Assembly (NCBI GenBank): GCA_023411645.1 | Contig: JAEYON010000069.1 | Span: forward strand, 1-33,934 | Source of the DNA: Bacillota bacterium | Lineage (GTDB): Bacteria > Bacillota > Clostridia > Acetivibrionales > DTU013 | DNA: 33,934 nt | Reading direction: 5' to 3' | The notes under the pieces: generated by a model | The model's input: only the letters and a program-made list of their open reading frames with translations | The model's database searches: none | What the model was told of the DNA's origin: nothing | Part shown: in pieces, positions 1-6,469 of the stretch | Position numbering within the stretch: the first letter of the stretch is position 1 | Layout of the letters: each line of letters opens with the position of its first letter | Made by a program: the position numbers and the translations under genes

Positions 1-392
1 CCACCGAATATGCTTGATCCTTCTTCATACGGATAAATCTGTGGTTCGTTTCTGTCCAAGGGATGTGTTGGTATAATCAAAAACTTATTCGATTGAGCCA
101 ATCTTCTTTCCAATGTAATAATAACCATATTTTTCGCCCCAAATCTGTTACAAACCGCACAATCAAAAGGATTCTTTGTGTAAAAGTGGAAAAGAACATA
201 TCTGGACAAACTTTCTTTATATTCTTCCCTTTTGCTTATTATTTCCGGATCAGCAATATCCTTAAAATCAGTAATACCTCTTTTTAGCATTTCTTTTCGA
301 GATAGCAATCCTACGTTCAAAATAGATCTAATATTATCAATATGTGTTATATGATATAACAGTTTACCTTGACTGGGCGGCTTTGCTGACAT
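1..392 (-). CDS. DarT-like DNA ADP-ribosyltransferase (partial, 3' part beyond window)
   Basis: An open frame enters from the left edge and gives about 130 N-terminal residues. The N-terminus reads YHITHIDNIRSIL at residues 13-25, then GLLSR, then EIISKREEY with Arg55, then YVLFHFYTKNPF. This order matches the DarT (DUF4433) fold: an N-terminal His/Thr NAD-contact motif, then the KR pair, then the YVPFYF-like strand. DarT toxins ADP-ribosylate thymidine in single-stranded DNA and are normally followed by a DarG macrodomain antitoxin. The catalytic Glu region and any antitoxin lie outside the window. The ATG at 392 has GAGAGG nine bases upstream; the ATG at 401 directly abuts that site, so 392 is preferred. 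The stretch is visibly AT-rich, which fits an acquired gene. Family is by remembered motif pattern; a stand-alone relative rather than a toxin-antitoxin member is possible. Confidence 0.7.
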   Translation of the reverse strand, partial: MSAKPPSQGKLLYHITHIDNIRSILNVGLLSRKEMLKRGITDFKDIADPEIISKREEYKESLSRYVLFHFYTKNPFDCAVCNRFGAKNMVIITLERRLAQSNKFLIIPTHPLDRNEPQIYPYEEGSSIFG

Positions 393-427
393 TTCATCCA
401 TCCTCTCAAAATTAACATGTCGCTATA

Positions 428-456
428 ATTATATCAAAAACTTGGCAGTTACTCAA
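428..456 (-). promoter_or_regulatory. sigma-A promoter of the DarT-like gene
   Basis: On the minus strand TTGAGT (456-451), a 17-base spacer and a perfect TATAAT (433-428) lie about 35 bases upstream of the ATG at 392. It is back to back with the ispF promoter at 502-530, so the two genes are divergently transcribed from a roughly 180-base gap. Confidence 0.6.
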
Positions 457-501
457 TCAATGAATACAAATTCACGCAAATGAATAAATGAACATACACT
501 T

Positions 502-530
502 TTGACAAATTGCCGTCCGCAACATATAAT
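502..530 (+). promoter_or_regulatory. consensus sigma-A promoter of ispF
   Basis: A perfect TTGACA (502-507), 17-base spacer and perfect TATAAT (525-530). Transcription should start near 537. This makes an in-frame ATG at 533 unusable as a start codon and supports the ATG at 575. Confidence 0.8.
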
Positions 531-574
531 CAATGCAGATAATATGCCACTGGGCAGAAATGTGGGTTGCGTTT

Positions 575-1045
575 ATGAAGGTAGGATTTGGACAGGATAG
601 TCACAGATTTGATTTTAAAGACACAGATAAGAAACTGGTGCTTGGCGGAATCATATTCGAAGGCGAGCCTCCATTACAGGGCAACAGCGATGCGGATGTC
701 CTGTTTCACTCAATTACTAACGCCATTTCGGGTGTCACCTGCGTAAATATACTCGGTGAAATCAGCGATAAGCTGTGTTTGGAACAGGGGATAACCGACA
801 GCAGTGTATATCTCCGGGAAGCTATAAAATACCTTGGCGACTACCGGATTATTCATCTTTCCATTTCTATAGAATGTGCAAGACCCAAAATAACCCCTAA
901 GATCGCAGAAATCAGAGCAAATCTTGCTGAGCTGCTGAGTATTCCGGAGAATTGCATCGGCATTACTGCAACAACAGGAGAAGGCCTCACCCCATTCGGG
1001 CAAGGCCTTGGTATCCAAGTGTTCAGCGTAGTTACCGTTATATAG
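575..1045 (+). CDS. ispF: divergent 2-C-methyl-D-erythritol 2,4-cyclodiphosphate synthase (IspF family)
   Basis: IspF makes the cyclic diphosphate in the MEP isoprenoid pathway as a zinc-dependent trimer. This 156-residue protein has the usual length. It keeps GFGQDSHRF with the zinc ligands Asp8 and His10, the third ligand His45 in DVLFHS, and Glu136 in the ATTGEGL segment. It departs from the standard enzyme in three places: the GHSDADV motif reads GNSDADV (His to Asn at 37), the FPDTDP loop after the LGDIG-like region is absent (ILGEISDKLCLEQG instead), and ATTTE reads ATTGE. It is either a distinct IspF subfamily or an altered-function paralogue. The start at 575 is chosen because the promoter TATAAT ends at 530 and the family begins M-(K/R)-(V/I)-GFG. 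The ribosome-binding site is weak. Confidence 0.8.
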   Translation: MKVGFGQDSHRFDFKDTDKKLVLGGIIFEGEPPLQGNSDADVLFHSITNAISGVTCVNILGEISDKLCLEQGITDSSVYLREAIKYLGDYRIIHLSISIECARPKITPKIAEIRANLAELLSIPENCIGITATTGEGLTPFGQGLGIQVFSVVTVI

Positions 1046-1113
1046 ATCTGAATGCTTTCTCTCTAGACCAAGTGTTTTTTCGATAGGTCTAAATATTCCA
1101 CTTGTAAACATTT

Positions 1114-2328
1114 TCAGCTTCTGAACAAGATTTTCTCCTTCTTGAATAACGAAGCGGCAAGCCACAATGTCAGCACGACAAAAATGACAGATGACACAAG
1201 GGCGATCACGAGATTGCCATAGTTAATCACGCCACCAAGTATCATTTTAAAAGCAGATATTGTATTAAGTACCGGTACTGCAAACATGACAGGCGACAAG
1301 TCGCTCGCCTGGAGGAACATGGTTGCATATCCCGGAACCATAGCACCCAGCATCAAGAAGGACAAATAAGTCTGCGCTTCCTTATAGGATTTCGCAAACG
1401 TACTGATGGCGATCTGGATCCCGGAAAAAGTCATCCCAAGCGCAATTGTGATCAGCATTGCAAGGAATAACGCCAAAGGTTTTATCTCAAAGCTCGTGAT
1501 CTGTGCATCCACTCCCATAGTCAGTGAATTGGGATTGATCATATATCCAAATAACATTCCCAACAGTATCGCAATCACACTCACAAAGGAGAAAAGTGTC
1601 ACCGTCAGGTATTTCCCAACCAGTATAGAGCCCCGGTCAGGCAAAGTGGTCAGCAAAGACTCAAAGGTGTTGCGTTCTTTTTCTCCGGCTACCAGATCCG
1701 TTGCTGCGGGAATCCCTCCGATCGATACAAGCATGCCTATCATAAGCGGCAGCATCATTTGCATCATCATATTACTGCCCTGCTGGTTGGGCGCCATATT
1801 GCTGCGCTCAATGACTACAGGGTGAAATAGTTCCTCGCTCAGACCGAGAGCCTTCAATCTTTCACCGACCAATGCGGTCTCAAATTCGTTGATCGCTCTG
1901 GAAACAATGTCTACGCTTGTTTGCGATTTTGTTTTAGATTCATCATACAAAAGTGTGATTTTGAAGGGGATACCCTGTTCCATCTTTTCTTTATAACCGT
2001 TCTCGAAATCGATTATGCATCTGACTTTATCATTAAGCAGGTCCGATTCAGGATCCTCCGATTCGACCAATTTCAGATTCGGATTGGCACTCAATATTCT
2101 CTCCTGAAGCAATTCCCTCACGCCCGCCGTATCCGAAGTCTGTGACAGTGCTATACTTACATTCTCGTTTAAATCCTTCTCGAGTTTCTGAATTCCCCCG
2201 CCCATAACAATATTGATTAGCGGAATCAGGAGCATTGGCAATAAAATACTGGTGACAAGTGTTCTTTTGTCGCGGCTTAGATCCCTTACTTCCTTTTTAA
2301 AAACGATCCAAATATGTATCAGTTTCAT
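1114..2328 (-). CDS. natB: ABC-2 type transporter permease, NatB-like
   Basis: This is the 404-residue membrane subunit of an ABC exporter. An N-terminal helix near residues 22-42 follows KKEVRDLSRDKRTLV, typical of NatB-type permeases. A large extracytoplasmic domain (about 45-180) comes next, then about five hydrophobic segments from residue 195 to the C-terminus, including the AGEKERNTFESLLTTLP coupling motif around residue 215. The start overlaps the natA stop by four bases (ATGA), so the two subunits are translationally coupled. The NatAB name in Bacillus refers to sodium extrusion; the substrate here is not proven by sequence. The gene converges on ispF with a 68-base gap. Confidence 0.8.
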   Translation of the reverse strand: MKLIHIWIVFKKEVRDLSRDKRTLVTSILLPMLLIPLINIVMGGGIQKLEKDLNENVSIALSQTSDTAGVRELLQERILSANPNLKLVESEDPESDLLNDKVRCIIDFENGYKEKMEQGIPFKITLLYDESKTKSQTSVDIVSRAINEFETALVGERLKALGLSEELFHPVVIERSNMAPNQQGSNMMMQMMLPLMIGMLVSIGGIPAATDLVAGEKERNTFESLLTTLPDRGSILVGKYLTVTLFSFVSVIAILLGMLFGYMINPNSLTMGVDAQITSFEIKPLALFLAMLITIALGMTFSGIQIAISTFAKSYKEAQTYLSFLMLGAMVPGYATMFLQASDLSPVMFAVPVLNTISAFKMILGGVINYGNLVIALVSSVIFVVLTLWLAASLFKKEKILFRS

Positions 2329-3047
2329 TTTACACCTGCCAATCTGATGAAAATCTCCTCAAGATCATCTATACCGTGCTTTTCCTTCAGTTCTTCCACT
2401 GTTCCCGTCTCCACAAGCTTCCCTTTATGGATCATGCCTATCCGGTCGCACAGCTTGTCGACCTCCTTCATGGTATGACTGGAAAAGATGATGGTCTTTC
2501 CCTCTAACCTACACGCCAGAATAAAGTCCTGCACCTCTCTTGCGGCACTTACATCCAGGCCGGATGTCGGTTCGTCAAAAAGCATAATGTCCGGGTTATG
2601 AATAATAGAACGGGCAAAGGCCGCCTTTTGCTTCATGCCCTTAGAAAGCTTCGATGCCCTCCTGTTCATGAAATCCTGCATTCCAAACGCTTCGGCAAGC
2701 TGCTCGGTTCTCTTTTTAATATCAGCTCTTTTCATTCCATTCAGTTCACCAAAATATTCAATATTCTCTGCGGCAGTCAGTCTGTCATACAACCCGGTCT
2801 CTCCGCCGAACAGGATCCCGATATGAGCGCGGACCTTCTCCGGCTCCTTCATGGTATCGAAGTCTGCCATCTTTACATAGCCCGACGTTGGGCGCAGCAT
2901 TGTGGCTAGAATCCGGAGCGTTGTGGTTTTTCCTGCTCCATTTTCGCCGATTAGTCCAAAAATCTCCCCTTTTTTCACATGAAAACTGACCGAGTCCACA
3001 GCTGTAAAACCACCAAATTTTTTCGTAAGATCCTTTACTTCTATCAT
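2325..3047 (-). CDS. natA: ABC transporter ATP-binding protein, NatA-like
   Basis: This is a 240-residue ATPase subunit for the adjacent NatB-like permease. Walker A is GENGAGKTT at residues 34-42, the signature is LSKGMKQ at 134-140 (Lys in place of the second Gly, common in this exporter class), Walker B is IMLFDEP at 154-160 and the switch His is 191 in SSHTMKEVD. It lies 46 bases downstream of ispD and overlaps natB by four bases, so ispD-natA-natB probably form one transcript. The physiological substrate is inferred only from family resemblance. Confidence 0.85.
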   Translation of the reverse strand: MIEVKDLTKKFGGFTAVDSVSFHVKKGEIFGLIGENGAGKTTTLRILATMLRPTSGYVKMADFDTMKEPEKVRAHIGILFGGETGLYDRLTAAENIEYFGELNGMKRADIKKRTEQLAEAFGMQDFMNRRASKLSKGMKQKAAFARSIIHNPDIMLFDEPTSGLDVSAAREVQDFILACRLEGKTIIFSSHTMKEVDKLCDRIGMIHKGKLVETGTVEELKEKHGIDDLEEIFIRLAGVK

Positions 3048-3093
3048 CTTTTTTACTTTAGCTCCTTCCTCTCTTCGAAGTCACCTTCCTGAA

Positions 3094-3807
3094 TTACTCA
3101 TTTGAGATCATACCAGCCATAGCCTCTGCCATAATCAGATCTTCTCTGGCAGTGATCTTAATATTAGTGTATTTTCCGGGCACAAGCCTGACCTTATGTC
3201 CCAGTCTCTCAGCCAGCACTGCGTCGTCTGTCCCAACAAACCCGTCCTGCTCAGCCCTTGTGTGCGCATCCATTATCAGTCCGAACCGAAAGGCTTGAGG
3301 AGTCTGAATATACCACAAATTACTTCTGTCAACTGTTTCTTCGACAAAGCCTTCCCTGTCAGCACGCTTTATAGTATCCCTGGCAGGCACGGCCGCAACT
3401 GCGGCACCATAATACTCAGCCGCATCGATGCAGGCTTCTATAATGTGTATATCCACAAATGGCCTTGCGCCATCGTGGATCAACACGATGCCGCACGCGG
3501 GCGAGACCTGACACAACCCGTTATAAACAGAATGCCGGCGTGTCGGACCCCCCGCAACAACTGCCTTGACCTTTTTAAAGCCCCACCGCTCTATCACATT
3601 CTTTGTGCAAAATTCCACTTCCGCTTCATTGGCCACAACAATGATCTCGTCAATGAGATCACAATTCTCAAACCGCTGTATCGTTACGGCCAGAACCGGT
3701 TTCCCCTGCAATTCAAGGTACTGCTTATTTATTTCCATGCCCATTCGCGACCCTTTTCCGGCTGCCGCGATTACGACACTTGTTAAGCCTCTTCCGCTAT
3801 CATTCAT
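3094..3807 (-). CDS. ispD: 2-C-methyl-D-erythritol 4-phosphate cytidylyltransferase
   Basis: IspD joins CTP to MEP to make CDP-ME in the MEP isoprenoid pathway. The 237-residue protein has the nucleotide-binding loop AAAGKGSRMG at 14-23 with Lys28 nearby, the GGPTRRHSV segment (usually GG..RQ.SV), IHDGARPF, QTPQAF, GTDDA and NIKIT. All are in the normal order and length, so it should be active. The ATG at 3807 is preceded by AGGAGG at an 11-base spacing. ispF lies about 2 kb away on the opposite strand, so the two MEP genes are neighbours but not co-transcribed. Confidence 0.93.
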   Translation of the reverse strand: MNDSGRGLTSVVIAAAGKGSRMGMEINKQYLELQGKPVLAVTIQRFENCDLIDEIIVVANEAEVEFCTKNVIERWGFKKVKAVVAGGPTRRHSVYNGLCQVSPACGIVLIHDGARPFVDIHIIEACIDAAEYYGAAVAAVPARDTIKRADREGFVEETVDRSNLWYIQTPQAFRFGLIMDAHTRAEQDGFVGTDDAVLAERLGHKVRLVPGKYTNIKITAREDLIMAEAMAGMISNE

Positions 3808-3853
3808 ACGGTTGAATTCCTCCTAAAGTCTGAAATAATTTCCTTTTTTTCAT

Positions 3854-3878
3854 AAAAAAACGGGGCCAATAACCCCGT
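3854..3878 (-). terminator. intrinsic terminator after the PIN-TRAM gene
   Basis: On the minus strand the stem ACGGGG/CCCCGT closes a seven-base loop (3860-3878) and is followed by seven U residues (3860-3854). It separates the carD/PIN-TRAM operon from ispD. Confidence 0.85.
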
Positions 3879-3897
3879 GTCTTTCTATTTACTGCAT

Positions 3898-3943
3898 ATC
3901 GCAGCTAAGCCGCAAGCCTTCGAAGTGTGAAAATCGCTGCGAT
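3898..3943. repeat. 8-bp inverted repeat in the gap between the PIN-TRAM gene and ispD
   Basis: ATCGCAGC (3898-3905) is perfectly complementary to GCTGCGAT (3936-3943), with 30 bases between. It lies between the stop codon of the PIN-TRAM gene and the terminator, so it would be part of the 3' untranslated region. No U-tract follows it. Its role is unknown. Confidence 0.4.
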
Positions 3944-3981
3944 GAGTTTTAAATGTTAATTATGCCTGCAAACGCTTTTTC

Positions 3982-5058
3982 TTAAATAACCCTCTCAATA
4001 GTGTACTTGGGTTTAGCAAATATCATACGGCCTGCGGCTGTCTGAAGAATGCTTGTAACCGTTACATTGAGATTTTCACCGATGTGCCTCCTGCCGCCTT
4101 CTATTACGATCATCGTACCGTCTTCCAGATATCCGATGCCTTGGCCATTTTCCTTCCCATCCTTGATGACCTGAACTGTCATATCTTCACCGGGAAGTGC
4201 GATAGGCTTCAGCGCATTTGCCAGTTCATTTATGTTCAATACAGGCACTCCCTGAAAATTTGCCACTTTATTCAGGTTGAAATCGATGGTCAGTACCTTG
4301 CCGCCCATTTTTTGAGCCAGCTTTAACAGAGCGCCGTCTACCTCAGCATCGGAAGCAACCTCCACATTCTCCACCCGCATCGGGAACTCCAAATCTTTCT
4401 GAAGCATATTTAAAACATCAAGCCCGCGCCTGCCGCGATTGCGCTTTAGGCAATCCTGAGAATCAGCTATATGCCGCAGTTCATCCAGTACAAAGCTGGG
4501 GACAATGAATTCACCTTCAATAAAACCGCTTCTGCAGATATCTATGATTCTGCCATCAATAATCACACTTGTATCAAGTATTTTAGGCTCTGTATGTGTC
4601 ACGGAGCTTTTTGATGTGGAGGCCCTGCCTTTCATCGAATCAAGAAGGACCTCATTTTTCTTGTCAGATGCAACAGCAACACCAAGACAACTGAACAGGA
4701 TATTTGCGGCTATAGAGATAGGAGTCCCTATAATGTCTATATCCTTAATAGGTATAGTAACGAGATTTGCTATGACCAGACCTACAATAAGGCCGATAGA
4801 GCTGAGAGCCAATTCATATAGGGTAAGCTTTTGAAGGAAGGATTCCATCTTGTCAAGAGATTCCATGACAATCTCAATTAGTTTATTTCCGACTGTATAG
4901 AAAACCACTGCCAGTGCTGCCGCGACCACAACATAAATAACAGTTTTCAGCTCAGGCGCAAAGCCCTGCAGCTGATAGCTAAAGAAAGTTCTTGTCAGTG
5001 TAATTCCTGTTACACACCCTACAGTTGCAAATGATAGTTTTATGACTTTGTTCAGCAC
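3982..5058 (-). CDS. PIN and TRAM domain membrane protein (YacL-like)
   Basis: The protein of about 358 residues begins with four hydrophobic segments in roughly the first 130 residues. A PIN nuclease-fold domain follows, starting at KILDTSVIIDGRI, with acidic residues in VLDELRHIADS and VLTIDFNLNKVA. A C-terminal TRAM RNA-binding domain reads VQVIKDGKENGQGIGYLEDGT in outline. Family members are membrane-anchored putative RNases with no settled substrate. The longest frame begins with a TTG at 5106, without a good ribosome-binding site. A GTG at 5058 has AGGGGAG nine bases upstream and is preferred. The gene follows the CarD-like gene closely and they are likely co-transcribed, as in many Firmicutes. 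Confidence 0.85.
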   Translation of the reverse strand: MLNKVIKLSFATVGCVTGITLTRTFFSYQLQGFAPELKTVIYVVVAAALAVVFYTVGNKLIEIVMESLDKMESFLQKLTLYELALSSIGLIVGLVIANLVTIPIKDIDIIGTPISIAANILFSCLGVAVASDKKNEVLLDSMKGRASTSKSSVTHTEPKILDTSVIIDGRIIDICRSGFIEGEFIVPSFVLDELRHIADSQDCLKRNRGRRGLDVLNMLQKDLEFPMRVENVEVASDAEVDGALLKLAQKMGGKVLTIDFNLNKVANFQGVPVLNINELANALKPIALPGEDMTVQVIKDGKENGQGIGYLEDGTMIVIEGGRRHIGENLNVTVTSILQTAAGRMIFAKPKYTIERVI

Positions 5059-5109
5059 TCTATCAAACTCCCCTGCGGTTAATATTCTCCACCGAATCTC
5101 GGTCAAATA

Positions 5110-5589
5110 CTAAATTCTGAGGAAATCGTTGATTACCGTTTCAATCTCTATCTGATCCGTGTTTCCCGCTAGAACAAGTTCACTTATAAGAATCTGTCTG
5201 GCGCTGTTGAGCATTTTTCTCTCTCCTGTTGAAAGCCCCTTCTCGCGGTCTCTCTTCATGAGAATCCTTACAACATCTGCTACTTCATATATATTTCCAG
5301 TTTTTATTTTTATCATATTCTCGCGGTATCGTTTGTTCCAGTTGTTGGTGACATTGACGCTCTGATCCTGGAGTATTTCATACACCTTGTCCACATCACA
5401 GCTTTCTATCACCTCACGGATACCTATACCTTCAACGTTATGCGTCGGTATCATTACCTTCATATCGCCAACCGGCATTTTCATCACATAATAATTCTGC
5501 TTCTGACCCAGTATCTCTCTTTCTTCAATTGACTCAATCACCCCGGCTCCATGCATTGGGTAAACTATTTTATCACCAACACTAAACAT
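5110..5589 (-). CDS. CarD/CdnL-family transcriptional regulator
   Basis: This is a 159-residue protein starting MFSVGDKIVYPMHGAGVIE, the classic CarD/TRCF RNA-polymerase-interacting Tudor-like domain. The helical C-terminal DNA-binding half contains NWNKRYRENMIKI and ends with GERKMLNSARQILISELVLA. CarD proteins bind the RNA polymerase beta subunit and stabilise the open complex, often at rRNA and stress promoters. The start at 5589 has GGAGG seven bases upstream; a longer frame to 5625 would put the ribosome-binding site inside the gene. It is the first gene of a pair with the PIN-TRAM protein, behind a roughly 190-base leader. Confidence 0.9.
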   Translation of the reverse strand: MFSVGDKIVYPMHGAGVIESIEEREILGQKQNYYVMKMPVGDMKVMIPTHNVEGIGIREVIESCDVDKVYEILQDQSVNVTNNWNKRYRENMIKIKTGNIYEVADVVRILMKRDREKGLSTGERKMLNSARQILISELVLAGNTDQIEIETVINDFLRI

Positions 5590-5626
5590 AATAAATCCTC
5601 CAAACGCACCCCAAAAAGTATACATC

Positions 5627-5640
5627 TCACAATATTGTGA
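5627..5640. promoter_or_regulatory. 14-bp perfect palindrome upstream of carD
   Basis: TCACAATATTGTGA reads identically on both strands and lies 38 bases upstream of the carD start codon. It also sits just upstream of a possible TATACT -10 element (5622-5617, minus strand). It resembles an operator for a dimeric regulator. The half-site order is opposite to that of a Rex site (TTGTGA...TCACAA). Confidence 0.45.
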
Positions 5641-5720
5641 TTTGTCTTTTGTCAGATATCGTTCGGCGAATCTTTAGGTAACAGCCTTACTTTCGTCGGG
5701 AACGATTTTGCGAGATATTG

Positions 5721-5756
5721 AAAAAAATACTTCCACGCATAAAATTATGAGGAAGT
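5721..5756 (-). terminator. terminator-like hairpin in the carD leader
   Basis: Minus strand: ACTTCC (5756-5751) pairs with GGAAGT (5734-5729), with CATA/TATG pairing inside, followed by A and then seven U residues (5727-5721). It lies only about 25 bases after the predicted transcription start near 5779 and well before carD, so it could attenuate transcription. Confidence 0.55.
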
Positions 5757-5785
5757 CATTAATTTCTGTCAGAATCAATATATTT

Positions 5786-5814
5786 AATATACTACAAAAC
5801 AGTTATGTTGTCAA
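5786..5814 (-). promoter_or_regulatory. sigma-A promoter of the carD operon
   Basis: Minus strand TTGACA (5814-5809), 17-base spacer, TATATT (5791-5786). Predicted start near 5779, giving a leader of about 190 bases. Confidence 0.65.
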
Positions 5815-5912
5815 AGTAAATGATTGTGCCTCCCACAGTTGTGCTTATAGTATGTCTGGAAATACCTTCCGTATAACTAGCGTAAAAATATGTATAACTA
5901 AGGATTCCTGCA

Positions 5913-5942
5913 TTGACAAGAAGTTGTCCAAACATCTATAAT
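5913..5942 (+). promoter_or_regulatory. sigma-A promoter of the small gene at 6074
   Basis: TTGACA (5913-5918), 18-base spacer and TATAAT (5937-5942), both hexamers perfect. Predicted start near 5949, about 125 bases before the ATG. Confidence 0.7.
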
Positions 5943-6073
5943 AAAAGCATGCTAATACATTTAGCACTGCCAGATTCCATTATGTAGAGTACGTCTGCGC
6001 ACAAATACTGGTCAGATTTGTATGGCGTATCTGTATAGACGGAAAAATGAAATGCATCAGGAGAGTGAACAAA

Positions 6074-6469
6074 ATGAAGGATTTGCTTGTGGGTGATTTT
6101 CAATACACAGTTCAGGAGCTGATTTTCAGAAATAAAAGCATCATTGATTCCATAACAAAAAGTCAGGACTCAAACGCAAGAGTCAACCGCGCAATTGTCA
6201 AGGCAGTTACGCAATGCGGGTGTATAAGGATCGACGCAAAAAAACAGCAAATGCCTGAGGATAGTAGTTTTGAAGAAGCCCGTGAAGCGATGGATACCCA
6301 TGTGATCGGCAAGCTTTGTGAAAACTGCAGGGAACAGATCGAAAATGAAATGGGCAAGAACCTGTATTACATCGCCTCCATCTGCAACGCGCTTGACCTT
6401 AATCTCTATGATATCATTATTAAAGAACAGGAACGGGTCAAAATGCTTGGCCAGTTCAGCCTGGAATAG
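6074..6469 (+). CDS. conserved clostridial protein of unknown function, MazG-like helical C-terminus
   Basis: The 131-residue protein is almost entirely helical in character, with no signal peptide or membrane segment. Cys-Gly-Cys sits in the middle (QCGCIRIDAKKQ), and Cys-Glu-Asn-Cys follows near residue 91. The C-terminal stretch ENEMGKNLYYIASICNALDL, then NLYDIIIKE, has the Glu-rich and helix-loop pattern of MazG-type nucleotide pyrophosphohydrolases, but the full metal-binding EExxE set is not evident. The function is therefore unassigned. The ATG at 6074 follows AGGAGA by nine bases; an upstream in-frame ATG at 6047 has no such site. Its end overlaps the convergent radA end by 14 bases. 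Confidence 0.75.
   Translation: MKDLLVGDFQYTVQELIFRNKSIIDSITKSQDSNARVNRAIVKAVTQCGCIRIDAKKQQMPEDSSFEEAREAMDTHVIGKLCENCREQIENEMGKNLYYIASICNALDLNLYDIIIKEQERVKMLGQFSLE

Larger units (their letters stand above)
5590..6073. other. 484-base intergenic region with two divergent promoters and a leader structure
   Basis: No credible gene was found here. The minus strand carries the carD promoter (5786-5814), a terminator-like hairpin (5721-5756), a long-range stem (ATCGTTC/GAACGAT, about 5660-5708) and a 14-bp perfect palindrome (5627-5640). The plus strand carries the promoter of the small gene at 6074 (5913-5942). A 77-codon plus-strand frame at 5708-5941 lacks a ribosome-binding site and overlaps the carD promoter. 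Confidence 0.6.

Noticed and set aside
63..287. 74-codon plus-strand frame near the left edge
   Set aside because: It is the antisense shadow of the DarT-like gene and has no recognisable features.
1064..1104. Overlapping short inverted repeats between ispF and natB as a bidirectional terminator
   Set aside because: Two six-base stems (TAGACC/GGTCTA and CAAGTG/CACTTG) exclude each other, loops are large, and neither has a clear terminator layout.
5627..5640. Rex operator in front of carD
   Set aside because: The half-sites are in the reverse order (TCACAA then TTGTGA), unlike the Rex site.
5708..5941. 77-codon plus-strand open frame in front of the small gene at 6074
   Set aside because: No ribosome-binding site, no family resemblance, and it runs across the carD promoter and its leader terminator on the other strand.
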